Assembly (NCBI GenBank): GCA_021153325.1 | Contig: JAGKTQ010000019.1 | Span: 1-51,892, forward strand | Direction: 5' to 3' | DNA from: Lachnospiraceae bacterium | GTDB taxonomy: Bacteria > Bacillota > Clostridia > Lachnospirales > Lachnospiraceae | DNA length: 51,892 bases | Part shown: piece by piece, positions 1-8,920 of the stretch | Position numbering within the stretch: position 1 is the first letter of the stretch | Layout: each line of letters starts with the position of its first letter | The notes under the pieces: model-generated | What the model was told of the DNA's origin: nothing | Database searches by the model: none | Seen by the model: the letters and a program-made list of their open reading frames with translations, nothing else | Position numbers and translations under genes: made by a program

Positions 1-1605
1 GAGAAGATTGGTAGAGAACAAATAGCGGATCTTATTTTTGAAAAAGGAATATTGACAGATGGATGTTCTAAAAGTGATAAGATAAATGGAAAGATCCTGA
101 GCATGAAAGATAACATCATCACACTGGAAGGAAAGGGAGAGTTTGAGGTCGCTGATAATTTTAAAGCGTACCGACTTTATGGAACTTTAGAAGAAATTGA
201 AAAAAGCGATTTGATCGTAGGCTATGATTTTACAGATTTTGTGATAGAAAATGGAAAGATCTGTGCAGGGCTTGTTGTCAAAAAAGAGGAAATGTCAACA
301 ATCAGAGTTCTTCTGAAAAATTCGGATTATTCCGGATTGAATCATGAAGAAGTAACGCTGAGCTGTGATTCGGATTTTACAATAACGTATGGTATTTTAG
401 AAGAAATGCAAACAGAACACCATAAAGCAGGCGATACGATCATAATTGATAAAAACAGCGATTATTTTACTGGTCAGAGAATTTATATTGAACCGGATGT
501 GCTAACAGGTAAGATTAAGCTGCTGCATTTGCAGCGTAACCAGGGTACGCCGGAATATCGCGGTAAAATAGAGTTATCTTTGGAAGACGGAAATATTTAT
601 GTAATAAATGAGGTTCTTTTGGAGGAGTATTTATATTCTGTAGTACCAAGTGAAATGCCTTCCTCGTATCCAGCGGAAGCATTGAAGGCGCAGGCAGTAT
701 GTGCAAGAACGTATGCTTATGCGAAAATGCTGCATTCACCGCTTGCCTGGTATGGGGCACACGTAGACGATAGTACTTCGTATCAGGTCTATAATAATAT
801 TGCCGAAAAAGCAGAAACGACAAAGGCGGTCAAAGAAACGGCTGGAATGCTGCTGACTTATGAAGAAGAGCTGGTAGGAGCATATTATTATTCTACCTCC
901 TGTGGTTTTGGAACAACAGCAGAGGTATGGAAAAGCGGAAATACAGATGTACCCTATTTGCAGGCAAAAGCAATTGCGGGCGGGCAGAATCGTTATACAG
1001 CAGAAAGTCTGATGGATGAAGAGACTTTTGCAAATTTCATACAGGATACGGACGATTCTTATTTTGAATGTGAAGAAGGATGGTATCGTTGGAACTATAC
1101 CGTGGAAGAAATAGACTGTAAAAAAATAGAAGAAATGCTGCAGAAACGATATGAAGCAAATGATAAGCTTGTACTGACTCTTAATAAAAATGGAGAATAT
1201 GAAAGCAAAAAGATTAAAAATATTGGACAGATCAAGGATATTTATGTTGAAAAAAGAAATCCGGGCGGTGTGATTGATGAACTCGTGATCGTAGCAGAAA
1301 ATGCGCAGATAAAAGTGATCACGGAACATAATATTCGTTATGTTTTAAACAATGGAGAGGCAAAGATTGAAAGACAGGATGGCAGTGAAATTGCTTCGCC
1401 AAATCTTTTGCCAAGTGCATTTTTTATGCTTTCGGTTGTCAAAGATGGCGAGAATGTGATAGGCTATAGCATATTGGGTGGTGGCTATGGTCATGGTGTG
1501 GGCATGTCCCAAAATGGTGCAAAGGCTATGGCAGAACAAGGCTGGAATTATGAGGATATTCTGAACTTTTTCTATGATGGGAGCATGGTCAGTGCAATAC
1601 AATAA
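1..1605 (+). CDS. SpoIID/LytB domain protein, 5' end cut by window edge
   Basis: Secreted or membrane-anchored protein of the SpoIID/LytB family; members of this family act in peptidoglycan remodelling, SpoIID itself being a lytic transglycosylase of spore engulfment. The frame is open from base 1, and the TTG at 52 has no ribosome site, so the true start lies upstream of the window; 534 residues are visible. The SpoIID core is seen in the middle (around bases 570-830), with the family run EVLLEEYLYSVVPSEMPSSY followed by AEALKAQAVCARTY. The C-terminal hallmark GGGYGHGVGMSQNGAKAMA lies near base 1480-1540. The long region before the core is lineage-type and unrecognised. Whether it is a sporulation protein or a vegetative SpoIID paralogue cannot be decided here; the extra N-terminal length argues against classical SpoIID. 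Confidence 0.85.
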   Translation, partial: EKIGREQIADLIFEKGILTDGCSKSDKINGKILSMKDNIITLEGKGEFEVADNFKAYRLYGTLEEIEKSDLIVGYDFTDFVIENGKICAGLVVKKEEMSTIRVLLKNSDYSGLNHEEVTLSCDSDFTITYGILEEMQTEHHKAGDTIIIDKNSDYFTGQRIYIEPDVLTGKIKLLHLQRNQGTPEYRGKIELSLEDGNIYVINEVLLEEYLYSVVPSEMPSSYPAEALKAQAVCARTYAYAKMLHSPLAWYGAHVDDSTSYQVYNNIAEKAETTKAVKETAGMLLTYEEELVGAYYYSTSCGFGTTAEVWKSGNTDVPYLQAKAIAGGQNRYTAESLMDEETFANFIQDTDDSYFECEEGWYRWNYTVEEIDCKKIEEMLQKRYEANDKLVLTLNKNGEYESKKIKNIGQIKDIYVEKRNPGGVIDELVIVAENAQIKVITEHNIRYVLNNGEAKIERQDGSEIASPNLLPSAFFMLSVVKDGENVIGYSILGGGYGHGVGMSQNGAKAMAEQGWNYEDILNFFYDGSMVSAIQ

Positions 1606-1634
1606 AGAAAGTTTTAAGAAATTGAGGGAAAAAG

Positions 1635-2522
1635 ATGTTTCGTAAAATTGCAAAAAATATGCAGGATTTTACAATGAGTATGTCGAGGAAAAATATTAGT
1701 GCATTTTCTGCAAGTACCGCGTTTTTCTTGTTTTTATCATTGGTGCCAATGCTGGCAGTGATCTGTGCGATATTGCCATATACTTCTTTAACAGAGGAAA
1801 ACCTGCTTAGTGTAATCGTAGAGTATGTGCCGGCTTCTCTTAATCCGATAGTCGGTGCGATCGTTGAAGATGTATATTTAAAATCAGCGGGAGTTTTATC
1901 GGTTGCGATTATTGGTCTGCTTTGGTCAGCAGGAAAAGGAATGCTTGCCTTGATCAGAGGCTTAAATGCAATTAATGATGTAGAAGAAAATCGTAATTAT
2001 TTTGTATTGAGAGCGGTGTCCTCATTTTATACACTGATCATGATAATAGTCATTATTTTATCTTTGTTAGTAATGGTATTTGGGAATGTATTAGTGAATC
2101 TGCTTTTAAAGGAATTTCCGCAGACACGGCTTTTGTTTGAAATATTAATGAATTTTCGATTTATATTTTCATGGTTGGTCTTAACGATTGTGTTTACTAT
2201 GATCTATGCTTATGTACCAAATAAAAAAATGCGCTTTTGGGATCAAATGACAGGTGGTATGTTTGCCGCTGTAGTATGGAGTATTTTTTCATGGTGCTTT
2301 TCTGTGTACGTGGATCAATACGGAGGCTTTGGTACATATGGAAGTCTGGCAACCATTGTAATTGTTATGCTGTATTTATATTTTTGTATATACATTATTA
2401 TGGTCGGTGCATACATAAACAGTTATTTAAGGGAAAATGGCAGTGTGAAACAGCAGTGGGAAGAATTAAAAGTGGAGGAGAAACCGAGTGATTTTGATAA
2501 AGAATCGAAACAGGAGGCTTGA
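1635..2522 (+). CDS. YihY/BrkB family inner-membrane protein
   Basis: A 295-residue polytopic membrane protein of the YihY/virulence-factor BrkB family. The family was once annotated as ribonuclease BN, which is not supported; its function is unknown. The sequence shows about six hydrophobic segments, the family features SASTAFFLFLSLVPML near residue 22, LLWSAGKGMLALIRGLN near residue 95, and QYGGFGTYGSLATIV near residue 230. The tail after residue 270 is charged and cytoplasmic-like. The ATG at 1635 is preceded by a GAGGGAAA ribosome site. It starts 29 bases after the SpoIID-like gene and is probably co-transcribed with it. Its stop codon overlaps the -35 element of the pheST promoter. Confidence 0.85.
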   Translation: MFRKIAKNMQDFTMSMSRKNISAFSASTAFFLFLSLVPMLAVICAILPYTSLTEENLLSVIVEYVPASLNPIVGAIVEDVYLKSAGVLSVAIIGLLWSAGKGMLALIRGLNAINDVEENRNYFVLRAVSSFYTLIMIIVIILSLLVMVFGNVLVNLLLKEFPQTRLLFEILMNFRFIFSWLVLTIVFTMIYAYVPNKKMRFWDQMTGGMFAAVVWSIFSWCFSVYVDQYGGFGTYGSLATIVIVMLYLYFCIYIIMVGAYINSYLRENGSVKQQWEELKVEEKPSDFDKESKQEA

Positions 2523-2547
2523 CAAGAACTTGTTTTTTCACTACAAT
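2519..2547 (+). promoter_or_regulatory. Sigma-A promoter of the pheST T-box transcript
   Basis: TTGACA at 2519-2524 and TACAAT at 2542-2547 are separated by 17 bases, close to the sigma-A consensus. The -35 box overlaps the TGA stop of the YihY gene. It lies directly upstream of the T-box leader. Confidence 0.8.
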
Positions 2548-2554
2548 TAATAAT

Positions 2555-2820
2555 CAGTAAAGATAAAGGCAATGAAGGTGTTAGTAGAGAATCATTTTCT
2601 TACAGAGAGAGGAAGCCACCGGCTGCAAGCTTCCTTAAGTTCAGATGATAATTGAATTTCCCACCGGAGCTTCTTATATGAACGCGAAGAGATATGATGC
2701 GCCAGTAGTTTAAGACGTTTACAGCACGTTACGCTGCTAAGAGCCTGATAGATACTATTAGGAATTTGGGTGGTACCGCGGAAAATTTCGTCCCTTGCAT
2801 TTTGCAAGGGACTTTCTTTT
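2555..2820 (+). ncRNA. T-box riboswitch (tRNA-Phe) upstream of pheST
   Basis: This leader fills most of the 341-base gene-free stretch before pheS. T-box RNAs bind uncharged tRNA and allow read-through of a terminator when the amino acid is scarce. Seen here: a stem I distal arm (AGAGAG, then GGAAGC...GCTTCC around 2606-2635); a TTC phenylalanine specifier at 2658-2660, followed by CCACCGGAG; the conserved AGTAGTTTAAG near 2704; and the canonical T-box GGGTGGTACCGCGG at 2768-2781, followed by a terminator hairpin. The specifier register is supported by alignment with the leuS leader, where CTC occupies the same place. The exact 5' end is inferred from the promoter. Confidence 0.93.
2790..2820 (+). 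terminator. T-box-controlled intrinsic terminator before pheS
   Basis: GTCCCTTGCA (2790-2799) pairs with TGCAAGGGAC (2803-2812) and is followed by TTTCTTTTTG. It competes with the antiterminator that contains the T-box sequence. Confidence 0.9.
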
Positions 2821-2863
2821 TGCTATTTCACCTTGAAAATAAAACAGAGAGGACAGAATAAAA

Positions 2864-3883
2864 ATGAAAGAAAAGTTAGAACAAATTAAGGCAGACGCAC
2901 TTAGTAAAATTGAAAACAGTGATACGCTGGAAAAATTGAATGAGATTCGTGTAAACTTTCTTGGCAAAAAAGGTGAGCTTACAGCAGTTTTGAAAAGTAT
3001 GAAAGATGTTGCGCCAGAAGAACGTCCAAAAGTTGGTCAGATGGTAAATGAGACGAGAGAAGAAATCGAAAAGGTTCTGGAAAAACATATTTCTCAGATG
3101 GAAAAAGCTCTTCGCGAAGCAAAAATGAAAACAGAAGTAATTGACGTTACATTGCCAGCAAAGAAAAATAATGTAGGACATCGTCATCCAAATACGATTG
3201 CTTTAGAGGAAGTAGAACGTATTTTTATCGGTATGGGTTACGAAGTAGTAGAAGGACCGGAAGTAGAAAAGGATTATTACAACTTTGAAGCATTAAATAT
3301 TCCAAAAGACCATCCGGCAAGAGATGAGCAGGATACTTTCTATATTACAGAAGATATTGTACTTCGTACACAGACTTCTCCAGTTCAGGTTCGTGAAATG
3401 GAAAAAGGAAAACTTCCTATCCGTATGATCGCACCGGGAAGAGTATTCCGTTCTGATGAAGTAGATGCAACACATTCCCCATCTTTCCACCAGATCGAAG
3501 GACTTGTCATTGACAAGAACATTACTTTTGCTGATTTAAAAGGAACACTTGCTGAATTTGCAAGAGAGTTGTTTGGTGAAGAAACAAAAGTTAAATTCAG
3601 ACCGCATCATTTCCCATTCACAGAGCCTAGTGCGGAAATGGATGTAACATGCTTTAAATGTGGCGGAAGTGGATGCCGTTTCTGTAAGGGAAGCGGATGG
3701 ATTGAAATTTTAGGCTGTGGTATGGTTCACCCGAATGTTTTGAACATGAGTGGAATCGATCCGGAAGAGTATTCAGGCTTTGCTTTTGGTGTAGGTTTGG
3801 AAAGAATTGCTCTTTTGAAATATGAAATTGATGATATGAGACTTTTATATGAAAACGATATCCGTTTCTTAAAGCAATTCTAA
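2864..3883 (+). CDS. pheS: Phenylalanyl-tRNA synthetase alpha subunit
   Basis: Catalytic subunit of the cytoplasmic (alpha-beta)2 phenylalanyl-tRNA synthetase, which charges tRNA-Phe with phenylalanine. At 339 residues it has the usual length. An N-terminal coiled-coil region (residues 1-90) precedes the class II core. Visible features are the stretch RTQTSPVQVR near residue 170, RVFRSDEVDATHSPSFHQIEG, the FKCGGSGCRFCKGSGW cysteine-containing segment typical of bacterial PheS, and the class II motif 3 GFAFGVGLERIALLKY near residue 310. The ATG follows an AGAGAGGA ribosome site. It is controlled by the Phe T-box and followed by pheT after 69 bases. Confidence 0.97.
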   Translation: MKEKLEQIKADALSKIENSDTLEKLNEIRVNFLGKKGELTAVLKSMKDVAPEERPKVGQMVNETREEIEKVLEKHISQMEKALREAKMKTEVIDVTLPAKKNNVGHRHPNTIALEEVERIFIGMGYEVVEGPEVEKDYYNFEALNIPKDHPARDEQDTFYITEDIVLRTQTSPVQVREMEKGKLPIRMIAPGRVFRSDEVDATHSPSFHQIEGLVIDKNITFADLKGTLAEFARELFGEETKVKFRPHHFPFTEPSAEMDVTCFKCGGSGCRFCKGSGWIEILGCGMVHPNVLNMSGIDPEEYSGFAFGVGLERIALLKYEIDDMRLLYENDIRFLKQF

Positions 3884-3952
3884 TATTATAAAGCAAATGA
3901 CTTAAAAAATATAAATAATGAATAAAGGAAACTTGGAAGGAGCAAATTAAAG

Positions 3953-6373
3953 ATGAATACAGCATTATCATGGATTAAAGCATATGTACCTGAACTTCAA
4001 TGCGAAGATCAGGAATATTTTGATAAAATGACTCTTACGGGAACAAAAGTAGAGGGATTTGAAAGATTAGACAAAAATCTGGAAAAAATCGTAGTAGGAC
4101 AGATTGAAAAGATTGAAAGACATCCAGATGCTGACAAGCTTATTATCTGTCAGGTAAATATTGGAAATGAAACAATTCAGATCGTTACGGGAGCACCTAA
4201 TGTAAAAGAAGGTGACAAAGTTCCGGTTGTACTGGATGGCGGTAAAGTTGCAGGAGGTCATGACGGTGGACCTCTTCCAGAGGATGGCATTAAAATTAAA
4301 GCAGGAAAACTTCGCGGAGTACCTTCAAATGGTATGATGTGTTCCATTGAAGAGTTGGGTTCCAATAGAGATATGTACCCGGAAGCACCAGAAGAAGGTA
4401 TTTACATTTTTGGTGACGATGTGGAAGTAGGAAGCGATGCTATTGAAGCATTAGGACTTCATGATACCGTGTTTGAATATGAAATTACATCAAATCGTGT
4501 AGATTGCTACAGCATTTTAGGTATTGCAAGAGAAGCTGCAGCAACATTTAAAAAACCATTTGTTCCTCCAGTTGTGGAAGTGAAAGAAAATGGAGAAGAT
4601 GTAAATGATTATATTTCTGTAGAAGTAGAAGACAAAGAACTTTGTACAAGATATTGTGCAAGAGTATGTAAAAATATTAAAATCGGTCCTTCACCAAAAT
4701 GGATGCAGAGAAGACTGGCAGCAAGTGGAATCCGTCCGATCAACAATTTAGTTGATATTACAAACTATGTAATGGAAGAATATGGTCAGCCGATGCATGC
4801 ATTCGATTTGGATACGATTGCGGGAAATAAGATCATTGTCCGCCGTGCCATGGATGGAGAAGAATTCCAGACTTTAGATGGACAGATGAGAAAATTGGAT
4901 TCTGATATTTTAATGATCTGTGATGCAGAAAAAGAAATCGGTATTGCAGGTATCATGGGTGGAGAAAACTCCAAAATTACAGATAATGTAAAGACAGTTC
5001 TTTTTGAAGCAGCTACTTTTAATGGACCAAATATCCGTAAATCTGCAAAGAGATTAGGACTTCGTACGGATGCTTCTGGTAAATTTGAAAAAGGTCTGGA
5101 TCCAGTTAATGCAAAGGCAGCTATCGACAGAGCATGTCAGTTGATCCAGGAATTAGGCTGTGGTGAAGTTGTAGGCGGTACAGCAGACGTATGCGAACCG
5201 ATCAAAGAAAACCCAGCAATCAAATTTGAACCAGAAAAGATCAACAAATTCCTTGGTACAGATATTGCTAAAGAAGATATGCTTAATATTTTCAAAATGT
5301 TAGAGTTAGAATATAATGAAGAAACAAATGAGATTAAGGCACCATCTTTCCGTCAGGACGTAAATTGTTTTGCTGATGTAGCAGAAGAAGTAGCTAGATT
5401 TTATGGTTATGATAAGATTCCGGTTTCTCTTCCAAGTGGGGAAGCTACAACAGGAAAGCTGTCCTTTAAAATGAGAGTAGAAGAAAAAGCAAGAGAAATT
5501 GCTGAATTTTGTGGATTTTCGCAGGGAATGACTTACTCTTTTGAAAGTCCGAAGGTATTTGATAAATTAATGCTTCCAGAAGACAGTGAATATAGAAAGA
5601 CGGTAAAGATTGCCAATCCTTTAGGGGAAGATTTCTCTATTATGAGAACGTTATCCTTAAATGGTATGTTGACAAGTCTTGCTACGAACTACAATAGAAG
5701 AAACAAAAATGTACGTCTTTACGAATTAGGAAATGTATATTTACCAAAGCAAGTACCAGTAACAGAGCTTCCAGAAGAAAGAATGCAGTTTACACTCGGT
5801 ATGTATGGAGATGGCGATTTCTTTACGATGAAAGGGGTAGTAGAAGAATTTTTTGACAGCCTTGGTATGCGAAAGAAAGCTGTTTATGATCCAAATGCCG
5901 GAAAGGTATATTTGCATCCGGGACGTCAGGCGTCTATTTCCTATGATGGAGTCGTTGTTGGTTATCTTGGAGAAGTACATCCTGAAGTTTTGGATAATTA
6001 CAATATTGGAACTAAAGTTTATGTAGCAGTTTTGGATATGCCGGAAGTTGTAAGATTAGCTTCCTTTGACCGTAAATACGAAGGTATTGCAAAATATCCT
6101 GCGGTAACTCGTGATATCAGTATGGTCGTACCAAAAGAGATCCTGGTAGGTCAGATTGAGAGCATGATTGAGCAGCGCGGTGGAAAGATTTTGGAATCCT
6201 ATTCTCTGTTTGACGTTTATGAAGGAGCACAGATTAAGGAAGGATATAAGTCTGTTGCATATTCTATTTCCTTTAGAGCAAAGGATAGAACATTGGAAGA
6301 GGCAGATGTAACGGCTGCAATGAAGAAGATTCTTAATGGATTAGAGAGTATGGGAATAGAGTTGAGAGCTTAA
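3953..6373 (+). CDS. pheT: Phenylalanyl-tRNA synthetase beta subunit
   Basis: Structural, tRNA-binding and editing subunit of phenylalanyl-tRNA synthetase, and partner of the pheS product. At 806 residues it is full length for the bacterial family. Domains in order: EMAP-like tRNA-binding domain (about 45-155, including ERHPDADKL); B3/B4 editing domain (about 215-385); B5 (about 405-475); synthetase-like core (about 490-700); and the C-terminal ferredoxin-fold anticodon-binding domain (about 710-805, with KYPAVTRDISMVV). A GGAAGGAG ribosome site precedes the ATG. It is expressed from the T-box promoter together with pheS. Confidence 0.97.
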   Translation: MNTALSWIKAYVPELQCEDQEYFDKMTLTGTKVEGFERLDKNLEKIVVGQIEKIERHPDADKLIICQVNIGNETIQIVTGAPNVKEGDKVPVVLDGGKVAGGHDGGPLPEDGIKIKAGKLRGVPSNGMMCSIEELGSNRDMYPEAPEEGIYIFGDDVEVGSDAIEALGLHDTVFEYEITSNRVDCYSILGIAREAAATFKKPFVPPVVEVKENGEDVNDYISVEVEDKELCTRYCARVCKNIKIGPSPKWMQRRLAASGIRPINNLVDITNYVMEEYGQPMHAFDLDTIAGNKIIVRRAMDGEEFQTLDGQMRKLDSDILMICDAEKEIGIAGIMGGENSKITDNVKTVLFEAATFNGPNIRKSAKRLGLRTDASGKFEKGLDPVNAKAAIDRACQLIQELGCGEVVGGTADVCEPIKENPAIKFEPEKINKFLGTDIAKEDMLNIFKMLELEYNEETNEIKAPSFRQDVNCFADVAEEVARFYGYDKIPVSLPSGEATTGKLSFKMRVEEKAREIAEFCGFSQGMTYSFESPKVFDKLMLPEDSEYRKTVKIANPLGEDFSIMRTLSLNGMLTSLATNYNRRNKNVRLYELGNVYLPKQVPVTELPEERMQFTLGMYGDGDFFTMKGVVEEFFDSLGMRKKAVYDPNAGKVYLHPGRQASISYDGVVVGYLGEVHPEVLDNYNIGTKVYVAVLDMPEVVRLASFDRKYEGIAKYPAVTRDISMVVPKEILVGQIESMIEQRGGKILESYSLFDVYEGAQIKEGYKSVAYSISFRAKDRTLEEADVTAAMKKILNGLESMGIELRA

Positions 6374-6401
6374 TTGCTTAAAAAGAAAGTAGGTGTAAGG
6401 C

Positions 6402-7820
6402 TTGGAGAATAAGAATACTTGGGAATTGTTTGATGAAAAGCAATTGGAAGAAGTAGAAGTGCTTTCTAAGGAATATATGGATTTTTTGGACAATGGAAAA
6501 ACGGAGAGAGAATGCGTTGATACGATTGTCAATATGATTGAAAAAGAAGGCTATAAAGAGCTGGAAGTTTTGAGAAAAGAAGGTAAACAGCTGAAAAAGG
6601 GCGATAAAGTTTACGCTGTTTGTATGAATAAAGCGGTTGTTATGTTCCAGATCGGAAGCAAGTCTTTTGCGGAAGGTATAAATATTTTAGGGGCACATAT
6701 CGATTCTCCACGTTTAGATGTTAAGCAGAATCCACTGTATGAAGATGGAGGTTTTGCTTATTTAGACACTCATTACTATGGTGGGGTGAAGAAATATCAG
6801 TGGGTAACTATCCCACTGGCACTTCACGGTGTCATGGTAAAAAAAGACGGCACTTGTGTGGAAATAAACATTGGTGAAGAAGAGGACGATCCAGTATTTT
6901 TTATTTCAGACCTGTTGATTCATCTGGCAGGTGAGCAGATGGATAAAAAAGCTGCAAAAGTGATTGAAGGCGAAGCTCTGGATCTGATCGTTGGAAATAA
7001 ACCGCTTGTTATTAAAAAAGAGGACGAAAAGAAGAAAAAGAAAAATGATGGAAAAGAAGCGGTAAAAAAAGGTGTTCTTGCTATTTTGAAGGAAATGTAC
7101 GATGTGGAGGAGGAAGATTTTATCTCTGCAGAATTAGAAGTTGTTCCGGCAGGAAGAGCAAGAGAAGCAGGTATTGACCGAAGCATGATCTTGGCTTATG
7201 GACAGGATGATAGAGTTTGTGCATTCACTTCTGTAAAGGCGATGTTGGAAATAACAAAGACAGACAGAACGGCATGTTGTATTTTAGTGGACAAAGAAGA
7301 AATAGGCAGTGTTGGTGCTACTGGAATGCAATCCAGATTTTTCGAAAATACGTTGGCGGAAGTGATGGATTTGGCTGGAGAATATAGCGAATTGAATGTA
7401 CGCAGATGTCTGGCTGCTTCCTGTATGCTGTCTTCTGATGTAAGTGCTGGTTTTGATCCATCTTATGCCTCCTGTTTTGAAAAGAAAAATTGTGCATTTT
7501 TGGGAAATGGCATGGTATTTAATAAATTTACCGGTGCTAGGGGAAAATCTGGTTCCAATGATGCTAATGCAGAATATATGGCACATATCCGTGGTATTTT
7601 TGAAAAAGAAAACATTAATTTTCAGACGGCAGAGCTTGGTAAAGTAGATGTTGGAGGCGGCGGAACGATCGCTTATATTCTTGCACTCTATGGAATGAAT
7701 GTGATTGACAGTGGTGTAGCAGTTCTCAATATGCATGCACCATGGGAAGCAACAAGCAAGGCGGATGTTTATGAAACAAAACGAGGTTATGTGGCTTTCC
7801 TGAATCATGCTAGTCTGTAA
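6402..7820 (+). CDS. M18 family aminopeptidase
   Basis: Cytosolic zinc aminopeptidase of the M18 (aminopeptidase I) family, which removes N-terminal residues from peptides. Metal and catalytic motifs are visible: GAHIDSPRLDV near residue 98, DKEEIGSVGATGM near residue 297, and a C-terminal MHAPWEATSKAD near residue 443 containing a conserved His. A lysine-rich insert (about residues 206-222) interrupts the catalytic fold, as in other clostridial members. The start is TTG at 6402, with AGGTG six bases upstream; no better ATG exists near the N-terminus. It follows pheT by 28 bases and precedes queA by 16, so it probably lies on the same transcript. It may be annotated as apeB-like; exact specificity is not readable. 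Confidence 0.9.
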   Translation: MENKNTWELFDEKQLEEVEVLSKEYMDFLDNGKTERECVDTIVNMIEKEGYKELEVLRKEGKQLKKGDKVYAVCMNKAVVMFQIGSKSFAEGINILGAHIDSPRLDVKQNPLYEDGGFAYLDTHYYGGVKKYQWVTIPLALHGVMVKKDGTCVEINIGEEEDDPVFFISDLLIHLAGEQMDKKAAKVIEGEALDLIVGNKPLVIKKEDEKKKKKNDGKEAVKKGVLAILKEMYDVEEEDFISAELEVVPAGRAREAGIDRSMILAYGQDDRVCAFTSVKAMLEITKTDRTACCILVDKEEIGSVGATGMQSRFFENTLAEVMDLAGEYSELNVRRCLAASCMLSSDVSAGFDPSYASCFEKKNCAFLGNGMVFNKFTGARGKSGSNDANAEYMAHIRGIFEKENINFQTAELGKVDVGGGGTIAYILALYGMNVIDSGVAVLNMHAPWEATSKADVYETKRGYVAFLNHASL

Positions 7821-7836
7821 TTTGTGAGGAATTTTT

Positions 7837-8871
7837 ATGACAGAATTAAAAAAATCCGATTTTTACTTTGACCTTCCGGAGAAATTGATCGCACAGGATC
7901 CTCTGGAAGATCGTTCCAGTTCAAGACTTTTGATACTTGATAAAAAGACTGGAGAAATAGAACATCATATTTTTAAAGAAATTATTGATTATTTGAATGA
8001 AGGTGACTGCCTTGTCTTGAACAATACAAAAGTCATTCCGGCAAGGCTTTTGGGTTGTAAAGAAGATACCGGAGCAGCGGTAGAAGTACTTTTGTTAAAA
8101 AGACGGGAAAATGATGTGTGGGAAACACTCGTAAAACCCGGTAAAAAGGCAAAACCCGGAACGCACCTTGTATTTGGGGATGGTCTGTTAAAAGCGGAAG
8201 TGTTAGAGACAGTAGAAGAAGGTAATCGTCTCATTCAATTTACTTATGATGGAATTTTTGAAGAAGTATTGGATAAGCTTGGCGAAATGCCACTTCCACC
8301 TTACATTACGCATAAATTGCAGGATAAGAATCGTTATCAGACTGTTTATGCAAAATATGAAGGATCGGCGGCGGCACCTACAGCAGGACTTCATTTTACA
8401 AAAGAATTGTTGGAAAAAATAGAAAAAAAAGGTGTCAAAATTGCTTATGTAACACTTCATGTTGGTTTGGGCACATTCCGGCCGGTAAAGGTCGACAACA
8501 TTTTGGAACATCATATGCATTCGGAATATTACCAAGTGTCCGAAGAGGCAGCCAGTCTGATCAATGACACAAAGAAAAATGGCGGCAGAGTCATTTGTGT
8601 AGGAACGACGAGCTGTCGAACAGTAGAGAGCGCAGCTAAAGAGACGGGGTATGTTCAGGCAGGCTGCGATAATACGGAAATCTTTATCTATCCGGGGTAT
8701 CAGTTCAAAGTGTTAGATGCATTGATCACCAATTTCCATTTGCCGGAATCAACACTTGTCATGCTTGTATCTGCATTGGCAGGTAGAGAAAATGTATTGA
8801 ATGCTTATGAAAAGGCAATTGAAGAAAAATATCGTTTCTTTAGTTTTGGAGATGCGATGTTCATTCATTAA
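7837..8871 (+). CDS. queA: S-adenosylmethionine:tRNA ribosyltransferase-isomerase
   Basis: QueA transfers and isomerises the ribosyl part of S-adenosylmethionine onto preQ1 at tRNA position 34, making epoxyqueuosine. At 344 residues it is typical. Signature runs are FDLPEKLIAQDPLEDRSSSR at the N-terminus, LNNTKVIPARL near residue 60, GSAAAPTAGLHFT near residue 178, VTLHVGLGTFRPV near residue 205, and TNFHLPESTLVMLVSALAG near residue 300. The ATG at 7837 follows a GTGAGGA ribosome site. No other queuosine gene is in the window. The gene ends at a bidirectional terminator shared with tyrA. Confidence 0.97.
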   Translation: MTELKKSDFYFDLPEKLIAQDPLEDRSSSRLLILDKKTGEIEHHIFKEIIDYLNEGDCLVLNNTKVIPARLLGCKEDTGAAVEVLLLKRRENDVWETLVKPGKKAKPGTHLVFGDGLLKAEVLETVEEGNRLIQFTYDGIFEEVLDKLGEMPLPPYITHKLQDKNRYQTVYAKYEGSAAAPTAGLHFTKELLEKIEKKGVKIAYVTLHVGLGTFRPVKVDNILEHHMHSEYYQVSEEAASLINDTKKNGGRVICVGTTSCRTVESAAKETGYVQAGCDNTEIFIYPGYQFKVLDALITNFHLPESTLVMLVSALAGRENVLNAYEKAIEEKYRFFSFGDAMFIH

Positions 8872-8875
8872 AAAG

Positions 8876-8907
8876 AAAGCTGTTGAATTTTCAACAGCTT
8901 TTATTTA
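8876..8907. terminator. Bidirectional terminator between queA and tyrA
   Basis: AAAGCTGTTGA (8876-8886) pairs perfectly with TCAACAGCTTT (8891-8901). The + side continues into TTATTTAT. On the - strand the hairpin is followed by a T-rich CTTTTT run. It separates convergent queA and tyrA. Confidence 0.88.
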
Positions 8908-8920
8908 TATCTTATAAAAA

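Noticed and set aside
736..1329. 197-residue open frame on the - strand inside the SpoIID-like gene
   Set aside because: It is antisense to a clear protein family member, has no ribosome site, and has the phenylalanine/isoleucine-rich composition of a shadow frame.
7021..7070. Lysine-rich stretch in the M18 gene as a frameshift or insertion
   Set aside because: The frame is continuous and both sides carry family motifs; a charged insert at this place is compatible with the family.
7284..7808. 174-residue open frame on the - strand inside the M18 aminopeptidase
   Set aside because: Fully antisense to conserved metal-site sequence, with no start signal and no recognisable domain.
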